DNA from: Urinicoccus timonensis
GTDB taxonomy: Bacteria; Bacillota; Clostridia; Tissierellales; Peptoniphilaceae
Assembly: GCF_900232945.1 (NCBI RefSeq)
Contig: NZ_OCTU01000001.1
Span: 493,613-557,612, forward strand
Length of the DNA stretch: 64,000 nucleotides
Reading direction: 5' to 3'
Within the stretch, counting starts at the first letter, position 1; every line of letters starts with the position of its first letter. A program made the translations under genes and the position numbers. Shown one piece after another: positions 16,322 to 23,961 of the stretch. The notes beneath the pieces are model-generated. The model saw nothing but the letters and a program-made list of their open reading frames with translations, ran no database searches and was not told the origin of the DNA.

Positions 16322-18461
16322 CCTTCCTCCACCCTTCTTGTACATTTTGTTGGAAAATCGTCACCCACCTCTTGGCCAAGGCAATTCCCGATTGGAAGCC
16401 CCCTTCTGGGGTCAGTTGAATGGTATCATGGTAGGGGGCATCGTCCATGTTGGGGCCGTTGTAGTTGGCCAAAACCAGGTCAGGCTTAAGCCGGCTCACA
16501 TCCTGCCGTCTTTTTTCCGCCGTATAGTCCACTTCCCAATCCAAGATCTTGTCCTTAAAGGGGTTTTCCGGGTAGACGTCTTGGGAAAAGTTAATCATCC
16601 CCACCTTGACAATGTCCATGCCCAGGTCCAGGGCTGTTTTTAAAATCCAAGTCAGCTTGTTGTTGTAGGCCACCACCATGAGTTTCTTCCCTTGGAGGTA
16701 GGGCCGGTACTTGTCCATCTGCCTTTGGTAGTTTTCCCTTTCCCGGGCCATGATTTTTTTTGAAACTTCTTCCTTGCCGTAAAAGCGGCCCAGGGCCTTG
16801 ATAAAGTCCATGGATTCTTCATAGCCAATGGGCAGGGCATGGGGAAAGAAGTTCAGGTCATAGGTCTTTTTGAAAAAATCTTCCAGGATGGTATTCATAT
16901 AATCATGGTAGGCCGGCAGGTGGAGACCCGCCCTTAGGAGGGTCCGGACAGAGTCTGTAGAAGTCTCATTTAAGTAACGGCAGTGGACCTTGGCCCCAAA
17001 GGCCCCCAACCAGTCCTCCAGAATTTTAAAATTCCCACTGGTGGCATTGGCAATGGGTTTTTCCCCATAGAGGTTTACCAGGTAGGGGTCGGGTTTTTCC
17101 TGGGGGTCCACCAAAAATTTTGCAATTTCCTGGTAGGCCAAAATCATCCCCTGCATATAGTCCCCGGATAAATTTCCATCGGTTTTTAAGGCCAAGATAG
17201 GCGTTTCAGGTCCTGCCAGGTCCCTTACCCCATCTACATCATCTCCAATAATTCCCGAAGGACAGGTGGTAACCAAGACCACCAGGGCCGGTTTTTTCTC
17301 CAGGGCTTCTTGGAGGACCCTTCTCAAGTCCTGGATGCCACCAAAAACCATGGCGTCTTCCCCCAATTCCGAGGATAGGATTTTGGGATGGACCTGGACA
17401 GGAAGGATCTTTTTCTTTTCAAAAAGAGACCTCCGACCCAGGGAAGAAATGGCCTGGTAGGACAGGTTGGCACAAGACCTGGGCCCATGGCTGATGATAA
17501 TGGCGTCCTTTACTTGGACGGCAATATTCATGGCCCCGTTATAGGCGCAACCGTGAAGGGGTTCTTGCTTGACCAGGGCCTTGGAATAGGTCCCCCGACC
17601 CTGGCTGGGGTTTTTCTCCTTGGGCCCTCCCGCTTCTTCGGGGACTTCCTTGCGGATTTTGTGGCCCAAAACCACCTCTTCCAATTCATGGTCCCCCAGG
17701 GGCTTGGCCGGATATAAGCGACTTTGGTCCCAAATCTTACCAGCAATCCGGTCCATTTCCAAAGCCACGGGAGAATCTTCAGCCCCCTCTACCACACATT
17801 GGCCATGGCGTTCACAGGCGGCAAAAATCAGATCTCTTGGAATTTCTCCCAGGATGGGTAGACCCACTGCTTGGGCAAATCTTTCCACCCTTTGGAGTTC
17901 TCCCTCAAAGCCCCTTTCATTGAAAATCAAGCCCCCAGCCCGGGGACCCTTTTGACTATAATTTGCCAGACCCCGTAAAATATTGATGGCCGCATAAACC
18001 GACATAAATTCCCCGGAAGTGACAATATAGACTTTTTCTGCATACTGGTCCCTTAGGGGAACGGCAAAGCCCCCACAAACCACATCACCTAAAACATCAT
18101 AGAGGACAAAGTCATAGTCCTTCCTGTCCAGGCCCAAATTTTCTAAGAGCTCAAAGGTAGATAAAATCCCCCGGCCGGCACAGCCCACACCAGGTTCCGG
18201 TCCCCCAGCCTCTACACAGTCAATGGAATAAATCCCTTGGTGGACCACATCAGCCAGTTGGTAGTCCAGGGGCCCCACCTCCCGCATATAGTCTAAAACA
18301 GTCTTGCAATCGCGACCATGGAGTAAGAGCCGGGTGGAATCATGCTTGGGGTCACAACCAAGCTGCAAGACCCTCTTCCCCCTTTTAGCCAGGGAGGCTG
18401 AAATATTTGCAGATACTGTCGACTTGCCTATTCCACCCTTTCCATAAATTGCAATTTCCAT
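16290..18461 (-). CDS. Fusion of NifH-like ATPase and NifD-like component 1 subunit
   Basis: A single 723-residue protein. Residues 1-265 are a canonical NifH/BchL iron protein: P-loop GKGGIGKST (7-15), switch CDPKHDST (36-43), cluster ligand Cys94 in GVGCAGRG, and Cys129 in YDVLGDVVCGGF. After a Gly/Lys-rich linker (about 270-298) comes a NifD/BchN-like domain (300-723) with Cys305 (HGCAYNGA), Cys330 (GPRSCANLSY) and Cys400 (TTCPSGIIGDD), three ligands of a [4Fe-4S] cluster. In nearly all known systems these are separate proteins, because the iron protein docks and dissociates. No frameshift or stop separates the halves. It is the first gene of an operon with the NifK-like protein and the ECF S component. 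The substrate is unknown; a tetrapyrrole is plausible. Confidence 0.92.
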   Translation of the reverse strand: MEIAIYGKGGIGKSTVSANISASLAKRGKRVLQLGCDPKHDSTRLLLHGRDCKTVLDYMREVGPLDYQLADVVHQGIYSIDCVEAGGPEPGVGCAGRGILSTFELLENLGLDRKDYDFVLYDVLGDVVCGGFAVPLRDQYAEKVYIVTSGEFMSVYAAINILRGLANYSQKGPRAGGLIFNERGFEGELQRVERFAQAVGLPILGEIPRDLIFAACERHGQCVVEGAEDSPVALEMDRIAGKIWDQSRLYPAKPLGDHELEEVVLGHKIRKEVPEEAGGPKEKNPSQGRGTYSKALVKQEPLHGCAYNGAMNIAVQVKDAIIISHGPRSCANLSYQAISSLGRRSLFEKKKILPVQVHPKILSSELGEDAMVFGGIQDLRRVLQEALEKKPALVVLVTTCPSGIIGDDVDGVRDLAGPETPILALKTDGNLSGDYMQGMILAYQEIAKFLVDPQEKPDPYLVNLYGEKPIANATSGNFKILEDWLGAFGAKVHCRYLNETSTDSVRTLLRAGLHLPAYHDYMNTILEDFFKKTYDLNFFPHALPIGYEESMDFIKALGRFYGKEEVSKKIMARERENYQRQMDKYRPYLQGKKLMVVAYNNKLTWILKTALDLGMDIVKVGMINFSQDVYPENPFKDKILDWEVDYTAEKRRQDVSRLKPDLVLANYNGPNMDDAPYHDTIQLTPEGGFQSGIALAKRWVTIFQQNVQEGWRKDEKYFRKYQG

Positions 18462-18554
18462 TTTAAACCCTTCCTTTCTTATTTGCCCATGGACTTATCT
18501 CCTAGAAAAGATACTTTCCCCATGACTTAAGCCCTCACAACCATCCCGAAAAAC

Positions 18555-18586
18555 AAAAATCCCAAAACAAGAAGCCTGGGATTTTT
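18555..18586 (-). terminator. Intrinsic terminator after the SLH gene
   Basis: A 10-bp stem AAAAATCCCA (18555-18564) pairs with TGGGATTTTT (18577-18586), with A/T tracts on both sides. It lies between the SLH gene (stop at 18617) and the NifHD fusion gene on the same strand. It may terminate the SLH transcript fully or allow partial read-through into the reductase genes. Confidence 0.8.
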
Positions 18587-18616
18587 ATTTTATGTTAAGT
18601 TGTCCATAAGTTTAAT

Positions 18617-19360
18617 TTATTTTAAGCCTGCTAGTTGGTTGATTAATTGAACAGCTTCTGCTCTTGAAATTTCTGCCTTTGGAGCAAGACCTTCAGGGCG
18701 TCCCTTAACAAGGTTCTTTTCTACCATTATAGCACAAGCTTCTTGAGCCCAGGAGTCAATTTCCTTCTTATCTTTAAATTGGTCTAAAACAGCCAGGTTG
18801 GCTTTTTGCTTGTCAAGAGTTCTGGCCAACATGGAGAAAGCTTCTTGACGGGTAATGGTGGCATTGGGATCAAAGTTTCCATCTCCACGACCAAAGATGA
18901 TTTCATGGGCAGTGGCAATATTGATGTCTGCTGCATACCAGTCTGTGTCTTTAACATCCTTGAAGTCCTTGCTTTGTCTTTGACCCAGGCCCAGGTTCAA
19001 ACCTTGGACAAGACCTACGGCAAATTCTCCCCGAGTAATGGCTTTTTCAGGTTGGAAGTCCTTGCTTTCATTGGCAATTCCATAGCCCTTGCTTTCTGCA
19101 ATTAGCTTTTCAGCCCAGTTGCCCTTGATATCCTTAAAGACTTCTTCTTTAGCTTCTTCTTTTTTGGCGTCTTCTTTGGTGTCTTTCTTAACTTCTTCCT
19201 TAGCGTCTTTTTTCGCTTCTTCTTTTTTAGGAGCTTGGGTTTCTACTTTTGCCGGATCTTTTTTATCTTCTTTTACTTCCGTTTCTGCAAAAATTTGTCC
19301 TGTTACAGAAAATAAAAGGACAAGAGCCAATCCAAGTGCTTGTTTTTTTGTGTTTTTCAT
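18617..19360 (-). CDS. Secreted S-layer-homology protein with charged linker
   Basis: A 247-residue surface protein with a signal peptide (about 1-25, ending near QIFAETEV), a Lys/Glu/Asp-rich linker of repeated KEEAK/KKD units (about 25-75), and three SLH domains filling the rest (FKDIKGNWAEKLI, FKDVKDTDWYAADI and the segment ending ISRAEAVQLINQLAG). SLH domains bind pyruvylated secondary wall polymers. There is no extra functional domain, so it is either a structural S-layer component or a spacer. The ATG at 19360 is chosen for the following MKNTKKQALG signal and the GGAG 7 bases upstream. A cobalamin riboswitch lies about 560 bases upstream on the same strand. Confidence 0.9.
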   Translation of the reverse strand: MKNTKKQALGLALVLLFSVTGQIFAETEVKEDKKDPAKVETQAPKKEEAKKDAKEEVKKDTKEDAKKEEAKEEVFKDIKGNWAEKLIAESKGYGIANESKDFQPEKAITRGEFAVGLVQGLNLGLGQRQSKDFKDVKDTDWYAADINIATAHEIIFGRGDGNFDPNATITRQEAFSMLARTLDKQKANLAVLDQFKDKKEIDSWAQEACAIMVEKNLVKGRPEGLAPKAEISRAEAVQLINQLAGLK

Positions 19361-19890
19361 TTTTTTCTCCTTTTTTGGAAATTTTAGAAGAAAGTTTGCC
19401 ATGTAGGGTTTTTTATTTAGGAATAGGTCCTATTTATAAAATCTTATAGAAATAAGCCCCGAATGGTTTCCTTGATCAAAATTTCTTTTCAATCCTTATT
19501 TCTTTAAACAAACTTAACATGAAAAGTCGCTGTTCATTGCCTTTTCTAAGTTATAAATATAGCAGGTTTTTGGAAATAAATCCAGTTACAATCCAGTAAA
19601 ATTCTTTACAAAACCATTACGTTCCCGTAAAGTTTTCTTAGATTTTTGCTAATGATAACTTTTTTCTTCGTAGTGCTTTAGAGTTTTGTCCACTTATTGA
19701 AAGACACTTGGTCAAGCCAAGCGCCCTTCTTTCATTTATAAATTTTAGAGGTGGAAAAAGCTTTTTAAGGCTGAAATGGAGAGAGGGGTGAAAGCAGCAA
19801 AAATTGAGCTTGGGGGAGATGCTTTCACCCAAAGATTTATGCTCCTGAAATAGGCCGTTTCCAGCCCAGAAATAAACAAATTTTTCCAAT
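19361..19890. other. Non-coding stretch between SLH gene and riboswitch terminator
   Basis: No convincing gene is present. On the minus strand an 83-codon frame (19638-19889) opens at a TTG directly after the terminator, but it has no ribosome binding site and a biased, non-protein-like composition. The stretch holds the SLH promoter, and the 10-mer ATGTTAAGTT on the minus strand at 19511-19520, which recurs at 18592, 63095 and 63206. It could be a decayed gene formerly controlled by the riboswitch or a long leader. Confidence 0.5.
19556..19584 (-). promoter_or_regulatory. Likely promoter of the SLH gene
   Basis: On the minus strand an extended -10, TGCTATATT (TATATT at 19561-19556), has a weak TGGATT -35 at 17-bp spacing. 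It lies about 200 bases before the SLH start and downstream of the riboswitch terminator, so the SLH gene may be expressed independently of the riboswitch. Confidence 0.4.
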
Positions 19891-19914
19891 AAAAAAACAT
19901 TGGATTCACCAATG
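19891..19914 (-). terminator. Riboswitch expression-platform terminator
   Basis: On the minus strand CATTGG-TGAAT-CCAATG is followed by T7. It lies just downstream of a cobalamin aptamer, the usual arrangement for transcriptional control by B12. Confidence 0.85.
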
Positions 19915-19924
19915 CCCGTATTTG

Positions 19925-20135
19925 CACAGATATATTAGGGTGTAAATAGACGTTTCCTCGCGTCTTACACAAGCTTTTATGCATGTATTCTGACTTACCT
20001 ATCCTAACAGACTATCCCTTCCCGAAAAATTTCAGTGGTTTCGATAGCCCACTCCTGGTTTACAGCGGCGGGACCGGTTTGGACTTGCACCAAATTCCAT
20101 CTTAGCCTTCATCAAGTGAAAGAACATAAAAGTTA
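19925..20135 (-). promoter_or_regulatory. Cobalamin riboswitch 1
   Basis: The minus strand shows the conserved B12-box elements in order: GGTGCAAGTCC (20091-20081), CGGTCCCGCCGCTGTAAA (20076-20059) and, after a variable arm, GGTAAGTCAGAATAC (19999-19985), followed by a P13-like hairpin with GACG/CGTC. A promoter precedes it and an intrinsic terminator follows, so B12 binding should stop transcription. The first recognisable gene downstream on the same strand is the SLH protein, about 560 bases away, followed by the nitrogenase-like operon. Confidence 0.92.
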
Positions 20136-20152
20136 TATTTTCTTATATTTCT

Positions 20153-20181
20153 ATTATAAGCTAAATGCTTCCTCTTTGCAA
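20153..20181 (-). promoter_or_regulatory. Promoter of riboswitch 1 transcript
   Basis: TTGCAA and TATAAT on the minus strand are separated by exactly 17 bases and end about 20 bases before the aptamer. Confidence 0.75.
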
Positions 20182-20194
20182 TTGTTTTCTTCTA

Positions 20195-20226
20195 AAATCC
20201 CACCATAAAAAAATCCCACCATAAAA
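20195..20226. repeat. Two perfect tandem copies of a 16-bp unit
   Basis: AAATCCCACCATAAAA occurs at 20195-20210 and again at 20211-20226, directly upstream of riboswitch 1's promoter and beside the terminator of the CNNM gene. It is probably a replication-slippage duplication. Confidence 0.85.
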
Positions 20227-20250
20227 ATAAGCACTAGTTTCCTAGTGCTT
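20222..20250 (-). terminator. Intrinsic terminator of the CNNM gene
   Basis: AAGCACTAG (20229-20237) pairs with CTAGTGCTT (20242-20250), followed on the minus strand by ATTTTTA. The stem includes the TAG stop codon of the gene. Confidence 0.8.
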
Positions 20251-21552
20251 AGCTTGGTCCAAGCATTCCACTTGAACTTTTTCAATCCTCTTATCCTTCA
20301 CGCTTAGGGCGGTTAGGATGTTTTGGTTTTCATAGATGACCTGGTGGGGCTGCTTGTCATTTTCTTCTGGGATAAAACCCAATAGTTCAATGGTTAGCCC
20401 GGACAGGGTTTCGTGGTTTTCCGAAACAAAGTCTGTATGGATGGCGTCATTGATGTCGTCCAGGTCCATGGACCCATCGATGATGTAGGTATGGGAATTG
20501 ATCTGCTCAATGCCCTGGTCTACGGTATCGTACTCGTCTTCAATGTCTCCGACGATTTCTTCCACAATGTCTTCCATGGTGACCATGCCGGAAAATCCTC
20601 CGTATTCATCAATTAAAATGGCAATGTAGTTTTTAGTGGACTGGAGCTCTTTGAGGAGCCGGTCCACGTTTTTACTTTCGGGAACGAAGTAGGGTTCTTT
20701 CAGGATTTTGTCAATATTGATGGTCTTGTACTGGCTCTTGGCGTATTCCACAAAAATATCCTTGATGTAGACGGTACCAATGATGTTATCTGTGTCCTCC
20801 TGGTAGACCGGGGCTCTGGAATAGCCAGTTTTCAGCATCTCTGAAATGGTATCTGTGGTAAATTCGTCATAGTCGATCATGTAGAGGTCTGTTCTGGGGG
20901 TCATGATTTCATAGGCCTTGATGTCGTCAAAGTCCATGATGGAAACCATCATTTCTTCTCCAGACAGGTTGATAACGCCTTGTTCTTTCCCAACCCGGAT
21001 GTAGGATTTTAATTCTTCTTCGGAAATTTGCTCTTCAACATCGTCAGAATAGTTTCCTGTAATCTTGAGAAAAAATCCTGTTAAAAGAGATAGAAGCCCC
21101 ACAAAGGGCAGGCTGATAATCCGGAAGAATTCAACAAAGGATACCAGGCTTAAGCCTACTTTTTCCGGTGCTCTCAGGGCAATCCGCTTGGGAATTAATT
21201 CCCCAAAGAGGATGGAGAAAAAGGACAGGACAAAAATCACCAGGATAAAGGCCAGGCTAGGATTTAAACCCCAATGACTGACTATATAAGGAGCCAGGTC
21301 CTTGGCAGCTAGACCAGCTGAATAAAAACCCGTCAGGACAATCCCCACCTGGATGGTGGATAAAAATTGTGTCTGCTTGCCTGTAACCTTTAAAAGCAGG
21401 CGGGCCTTTCTGGACCCATCTTCTTCTTTTTCTTGTATTTTCCCCTTGTTGGATGATACTAAGGCCATCTCTGCTGCGGAAAAAAGACCATTTACAATTG
21501 TTAGAATAATTATGATTAAGAGTGGTAGACTAAACCCCCCACCATCATCCAT
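20242..21552 (-). CDS. CNNM/CorC-type hemolysin-family protein (DUF21, CBS pair, transporter-associated domain)
   Basis: A membrane protein of 436 residues. The N-terminal DUF21/CNNM region has about four membrane segments (residues 8-160; AAEMALVSSNKGKIQ and FFSILFGELIPKRIALRAPE are family motifs). Two CBS domains follow (about 205-330; IMTPRTDLYMIDYDE), and the C-terminal CorC_HlyC domain (about 345-430) ends in VEYLD-like acidic residues. The family is linked to Mg2+/cobalt efflux or ion homeostasis. It starts about 40 bases after the ABC importer's last gene on the same strand and might be part of that B12-regulated transcript, which would suit a divalent metal role. Its own terminator follows. 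Confidence 0.92.
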   Translation of the reverse strand: MDDGGGFSLPLLIIIILTIVNGLFSAAEMALVSSNKGKIQEKEEDGSRKARLLLKVTGKQTQFLSTIQVGIVLTGFYSAGLAAKDLAPYIVSHWGLNPSLAFILVIFVLSFFSILFGELIPKRIALRAPEKVGLSLVSFVEFFRIISLPFVGLLSLLTGFFLKITGNYSDDVEEQISEEELKSYIRVGKEQGVINLSGEEMMVSIMDFDDIKAYEIMTPRTDLYMIDYDEFTTDTISEMLKTGYSRAPVYQEDTDNIIGTVYIKDIFVEYAKSQYKTINIDKILKEPYFVPESKNVDRLLKELQSTKNYIAILIDEYGGFSGMVTMEDIVEEIVGDIEDEYDTVDQGIEQINSHTYIIDGSMDLDDINDAIHTDFVSENHETLSGLTIELLGFIPEENDKQPHQVIYENQNILTALSVKDKRIEKVQVECLDQAKH

Positions 21553-21591
21553 AAAAAAACCTCCTCGTTTTTTTATTTATTATATCAAATA

Positions 21592-22368
21592 TTAGTTGGA
21601 ATTACTATCTCTTCCTTGTTTGAAGAAGTCTCCCAAAAGTTTGACGGACATGGGGTGGGTGGGTTTTTTAATCTCTTGGCCATCTTGGATGTCCAAGCGG
21701 TCAACGATTTCTCCCTGGTCCATGATAATGACTTGGTCGCAAAGGCCATAGGCCAGTAGGAAGTCATGGACGATAAAAAGGTAGCTTAAATTATGTCTTT
21801 CCTTGATATGGACCAGGAGTTGGAGGAGTTGTTTTTGGACCAGGTAGTCCAAACCACTTAGGGCTTCGTCTAAAAGAAGGATCTCTGGCTCTTGGATTAG
21901 GGCCCGGGCGATGCAGAGTCTTTGGACTTGTCCACCACTGAGTCTCCGGGCGTTTTCATCTAGGTTAAGGTGGCCCAGACCTACTTGGTCCAGGGTCTTT
22001 TTGATTTTGTCATCCCGGTCTTTTTTATCCAGCTTTTGGTCCATGAATTTAAAGGGTTCTTCCATGACCATTCTCATGGTAAAGTTGGGGTTTACAGCTC
22101 CATAGGCATTTTGAAAAACCACTTGTACCTTTTTACGGAGTTGTCTTCTTTCAAGACGGGTCCGGTCTTTGACGGTTTTGCCATCAAAGTAGATCTGTCC
22201 CCCATCGGGCTTCTCCAGTCCTACAACCAAGCGTCCCAGGGTGGACTTGCCACTGCCGCTTTCCCCCATGATTCCCAAACAAGTAGAACTCTTTACTTCC
22301 AGGTTCACCGATTTTAAAACGGTTTTTCCATTATAGGATTTTGTTAAGTTTTCAATCTTTAAATCCAT
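21592..22368 (-). CDS. Peptide/nickel-type ABC transporter ATPase (DppF/NikE-like)
   Basis: A 258-residue ATP-binding subunit. It has Walker A GESGSGKSTLG (near residue 39), Q-loop VVFQNAYGAVNP, signature LSGGQVQRLCIARAL and Walker B ILLLDEALSGLD. The start at 22368 (MDLKIENLTKSY) is chosen for the conserved N-terminus and AGAGGG upstream, and it overlaps the preceding ATPase gene by 17 bases. The family powers uptake of peptides, nickel or metal chelates. It is the last gene of the five-gene importer under riboswitch 2. It lacks the C-terminal oligopeptide extension of true OppF. Confidence 0.92.
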   Translation of the reverse strand: MDLKIENLTKSYNGKTVLKSVNLEVKSSTCLGIMGESGSGKSTLGRLVVGLEKPDGGQIYFDGKTVKDRTRLERRQLRKKVQVVFQNAYGAVNPNFTMRMVMEEPFKFMDQKLDKKDRDDKIKKTLDQVGLGHLNLDENARRLSGGQVQRLCIARALIQEPEILLLDEALSGLDYLVQKQLLQLLVHIKERHNLSYLFIVHDFLLAYGLCDQVIIMDQGEIVDRLDIQDGQEIKKPTHPMSVKLLGDFFKQGRDSNSN

Positions 22369-23161
22369 AATCCCTCTTTTCTGGTATATCCCGGTAGCGC
22401 TTATAGGTTCTAGGAGCCAGAAGGGCCTTGCCATACTCGCTCTTGGGGTTTTTTAACACTTCTTCCAAGGGACCACTTTCAATGAGATCGCCTTTTTTCA
22501 GGATGACGATCCGGTCTACCAGGCGCTTAAGGAGCCGGTAGTCATGGGTGATGACCAAGAGTTGGGTCCCCTTGCTCTTGCAAATTATCAAGAGGTCAGC
22601 TACATTTTCTGCATTCCAACTGTCCAGGGCTGAGGTGGGTTCATCGGCAATAACCATGTAGGGGTTTAATTCCATCATCATGGCCAGCATAACCCTTTGG
22701 AGCATCCCTCCACTGAGTTGGAAGGGGTATTTTTTCAAAAGGTCCCGGCTGTTTTCCAAGTTGAAGTCTTCCATGGCTTGGACGAACTTCTCCCGGGCCT
22801 GGTCTTTTGATATTTTTAAAAGGCTGGTTAGAACTTCCAGTCCATGGGACTCTATGGTTTGCATTTCATTAAAGAGGCCATGGGGGTTTTGGGCAATGTA
22901 GGCAATTTTCCGTCCCCGGATTTCTTGCCAGTCTTTTTCCTTTAATTTTAAAATATCCCAATCCCGATAGGTCAATTCTCCTTGAATGTCTGCTCCTTGG
23001 GGTTTTCGGCCGATTAAGAGCCTAGAAAAGAGGGTCTTACCGCTGCCGCTTTCCCCTACAATGCCCAAGGATTCGTGGGCTTCTAATTCAAAATTTAAAT
23101 GGTTTAAGAGGACCCTATCCTTGATTTCTAGGGTCAGGTCCTTGACAATTAGTCTCTCCAT
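22352..23161 (-). CDS. Peptide/nickel-type ABC transporter ATPase (DppD/NikD-like)
   Basis: A 269-residue ATP-binding subunit with Walker A GESGSGKTLFS, signature QLSGGMLQRVMLAMM and Walker B MVIADEPTSALD. The C-terminal tail is short, matching NikD-type rather than OppD-type subunits. It overlaps the permease gene upstream by 13 bases and the second ATPase downstream by 17 bases, consistent with stoichiometric coupled translation. Confidence 0.92.
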   Translation of the reverse strand: MERLIVKDLTLEIKDRVLLNHLNFELEAHESLGIVGESGSGKTLFSRLLIGRKPQGADIQGELTYRDWDILKLKEKDWQEIRGRKIAYIAQNPHGLFNEMQTIESHGLEVLTSLLKISKDQAREKFVQAMEDFNLENSRDLLKKYPFQLSGGMLQRVMLAMMMELNPYMVIADEPTSALDSWNAENVADLLIICKSKGTQLLVITHDYRLLKRLVDRIVILKKGDLIESGPLEEVLKNPKSEYGKALLAPRTYKRYRDIPEKRDYGFKD

Positions 23162-23961
23162 AGGTCAACCCTTTCTTGTTTCTTTAGGTATTCACCTAAG
23201 AGGTTAAAGGTCACGACTGTAATTAAAATAGCCATACCTGGATAGATGGCCAGGCCTGGAATGGACCGGATATAGGACTTGGCGTCGTTGAGCATCATGC
23301 CCCATTCGGACACATTGGGTTGGACCCCAATGCCCAGGAAGGAAAATCCGGAAATCATCATGACCACTTCTCCAATACTCATCAAGGCCATAATTAAAAT
23401 GGGTTTAAAGACAAAGGGCAGGATGTGAACTCTAAGGATATAGGGTACAGGTGCCCCCATGGTTTTAGCTCCCAAGACGTATTCTTGGTCCTTCATTAAA
23501 ACCACCATGTTCCGAATGACCCGGGCATAGGGAACCCAGCCGACAGACGAAACAGCAATGATGATGTTACCCAGGCCTTGGCCCAAAATTCCTGCAAAGG
23601 CCATGGACAAGAGGAAGGGAGGAAAGGACAAAACGATATTGGTTAACCAGGTGAAAGTTTTTTCTAGGCCTCCACCGGCCCAGCCCACCATGAGCCCCAA
23701 GGGAACGCCAATGCACAAGTTAATCAAGGTCACGATTCCGGCAATACTTAGGGACAGCTGGGTCCCAGTTACCAGTCTGGAAAAAACGTCCCGACCCATG
23801 TGGTCTGTTCCCAACCAATGGTCCGGTCCAGGCAGTTGAAGCTTGGCTGATAGTTCTACAAATTCAGGATTGTAGGGGGCCAGATATTTGGCGAAGATGG
23901 CAATAAAGACCAGGGTCAGGGCCATGGATAGAGCTATATAAAAAAGAATTGGTTTTTTCAT
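23149..23961 (-). CDS. Peptide/nickel-type ABC transporter permease (DppC/NikC-like)
   Basis: An inner-membrane permease of 270 residues with about six membrane segments. The N-terminal ALTLVFIAIFAKYLAPYNP segment precedes GPDHWLGTDHMGRDVFSRL, the DppC/NikC hallmark. The EAA-type loop appears near DQEYVLGAKTMGAPVPYILRVHILP. It overlaps the DppB-like gene by four bases (ATGA). Confidence 0.93.
   Translation of the reverse strand: MKKPILFYIALSMALTLVFIAIFAKYLAPYNPEFVELSAKLQLPGPDHWLGTDHMGRDVFSRLVTGTQLSLSIAGIVTLINLCIGVPLGLMVGWAGGGLEKTFTWLTNIVLSFPPFLLSMAFAGILGQGLGNIIIAVSSVGWVPYARVIRNMVVLMKDQEYVLGAKTMGAPVPYILRVHILPFVFKPILIMALMSIGEVVMMISGFSFLGIGVQPNVSEWGMMLNDAKSYIRSIPGLAIYPGMAILITVVTFNLLGEYLKKQERVDLWRD

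Noticed and set aside
14335-18461. A nitrogen-fixation (nif) operon
   Set aside because: There are no nifB, nifE, nifN or FeMo-cofactor ligands, and the cysteine pattern fits a simple [4Fe-4S] reductase.
19638-19889. An 83-codon frame directly after riboswitch 1
   Set aside because: It starts at TTG inside the terminator tail, lacks a ribosome binding site and has a composition unlike neighbouring proteins.
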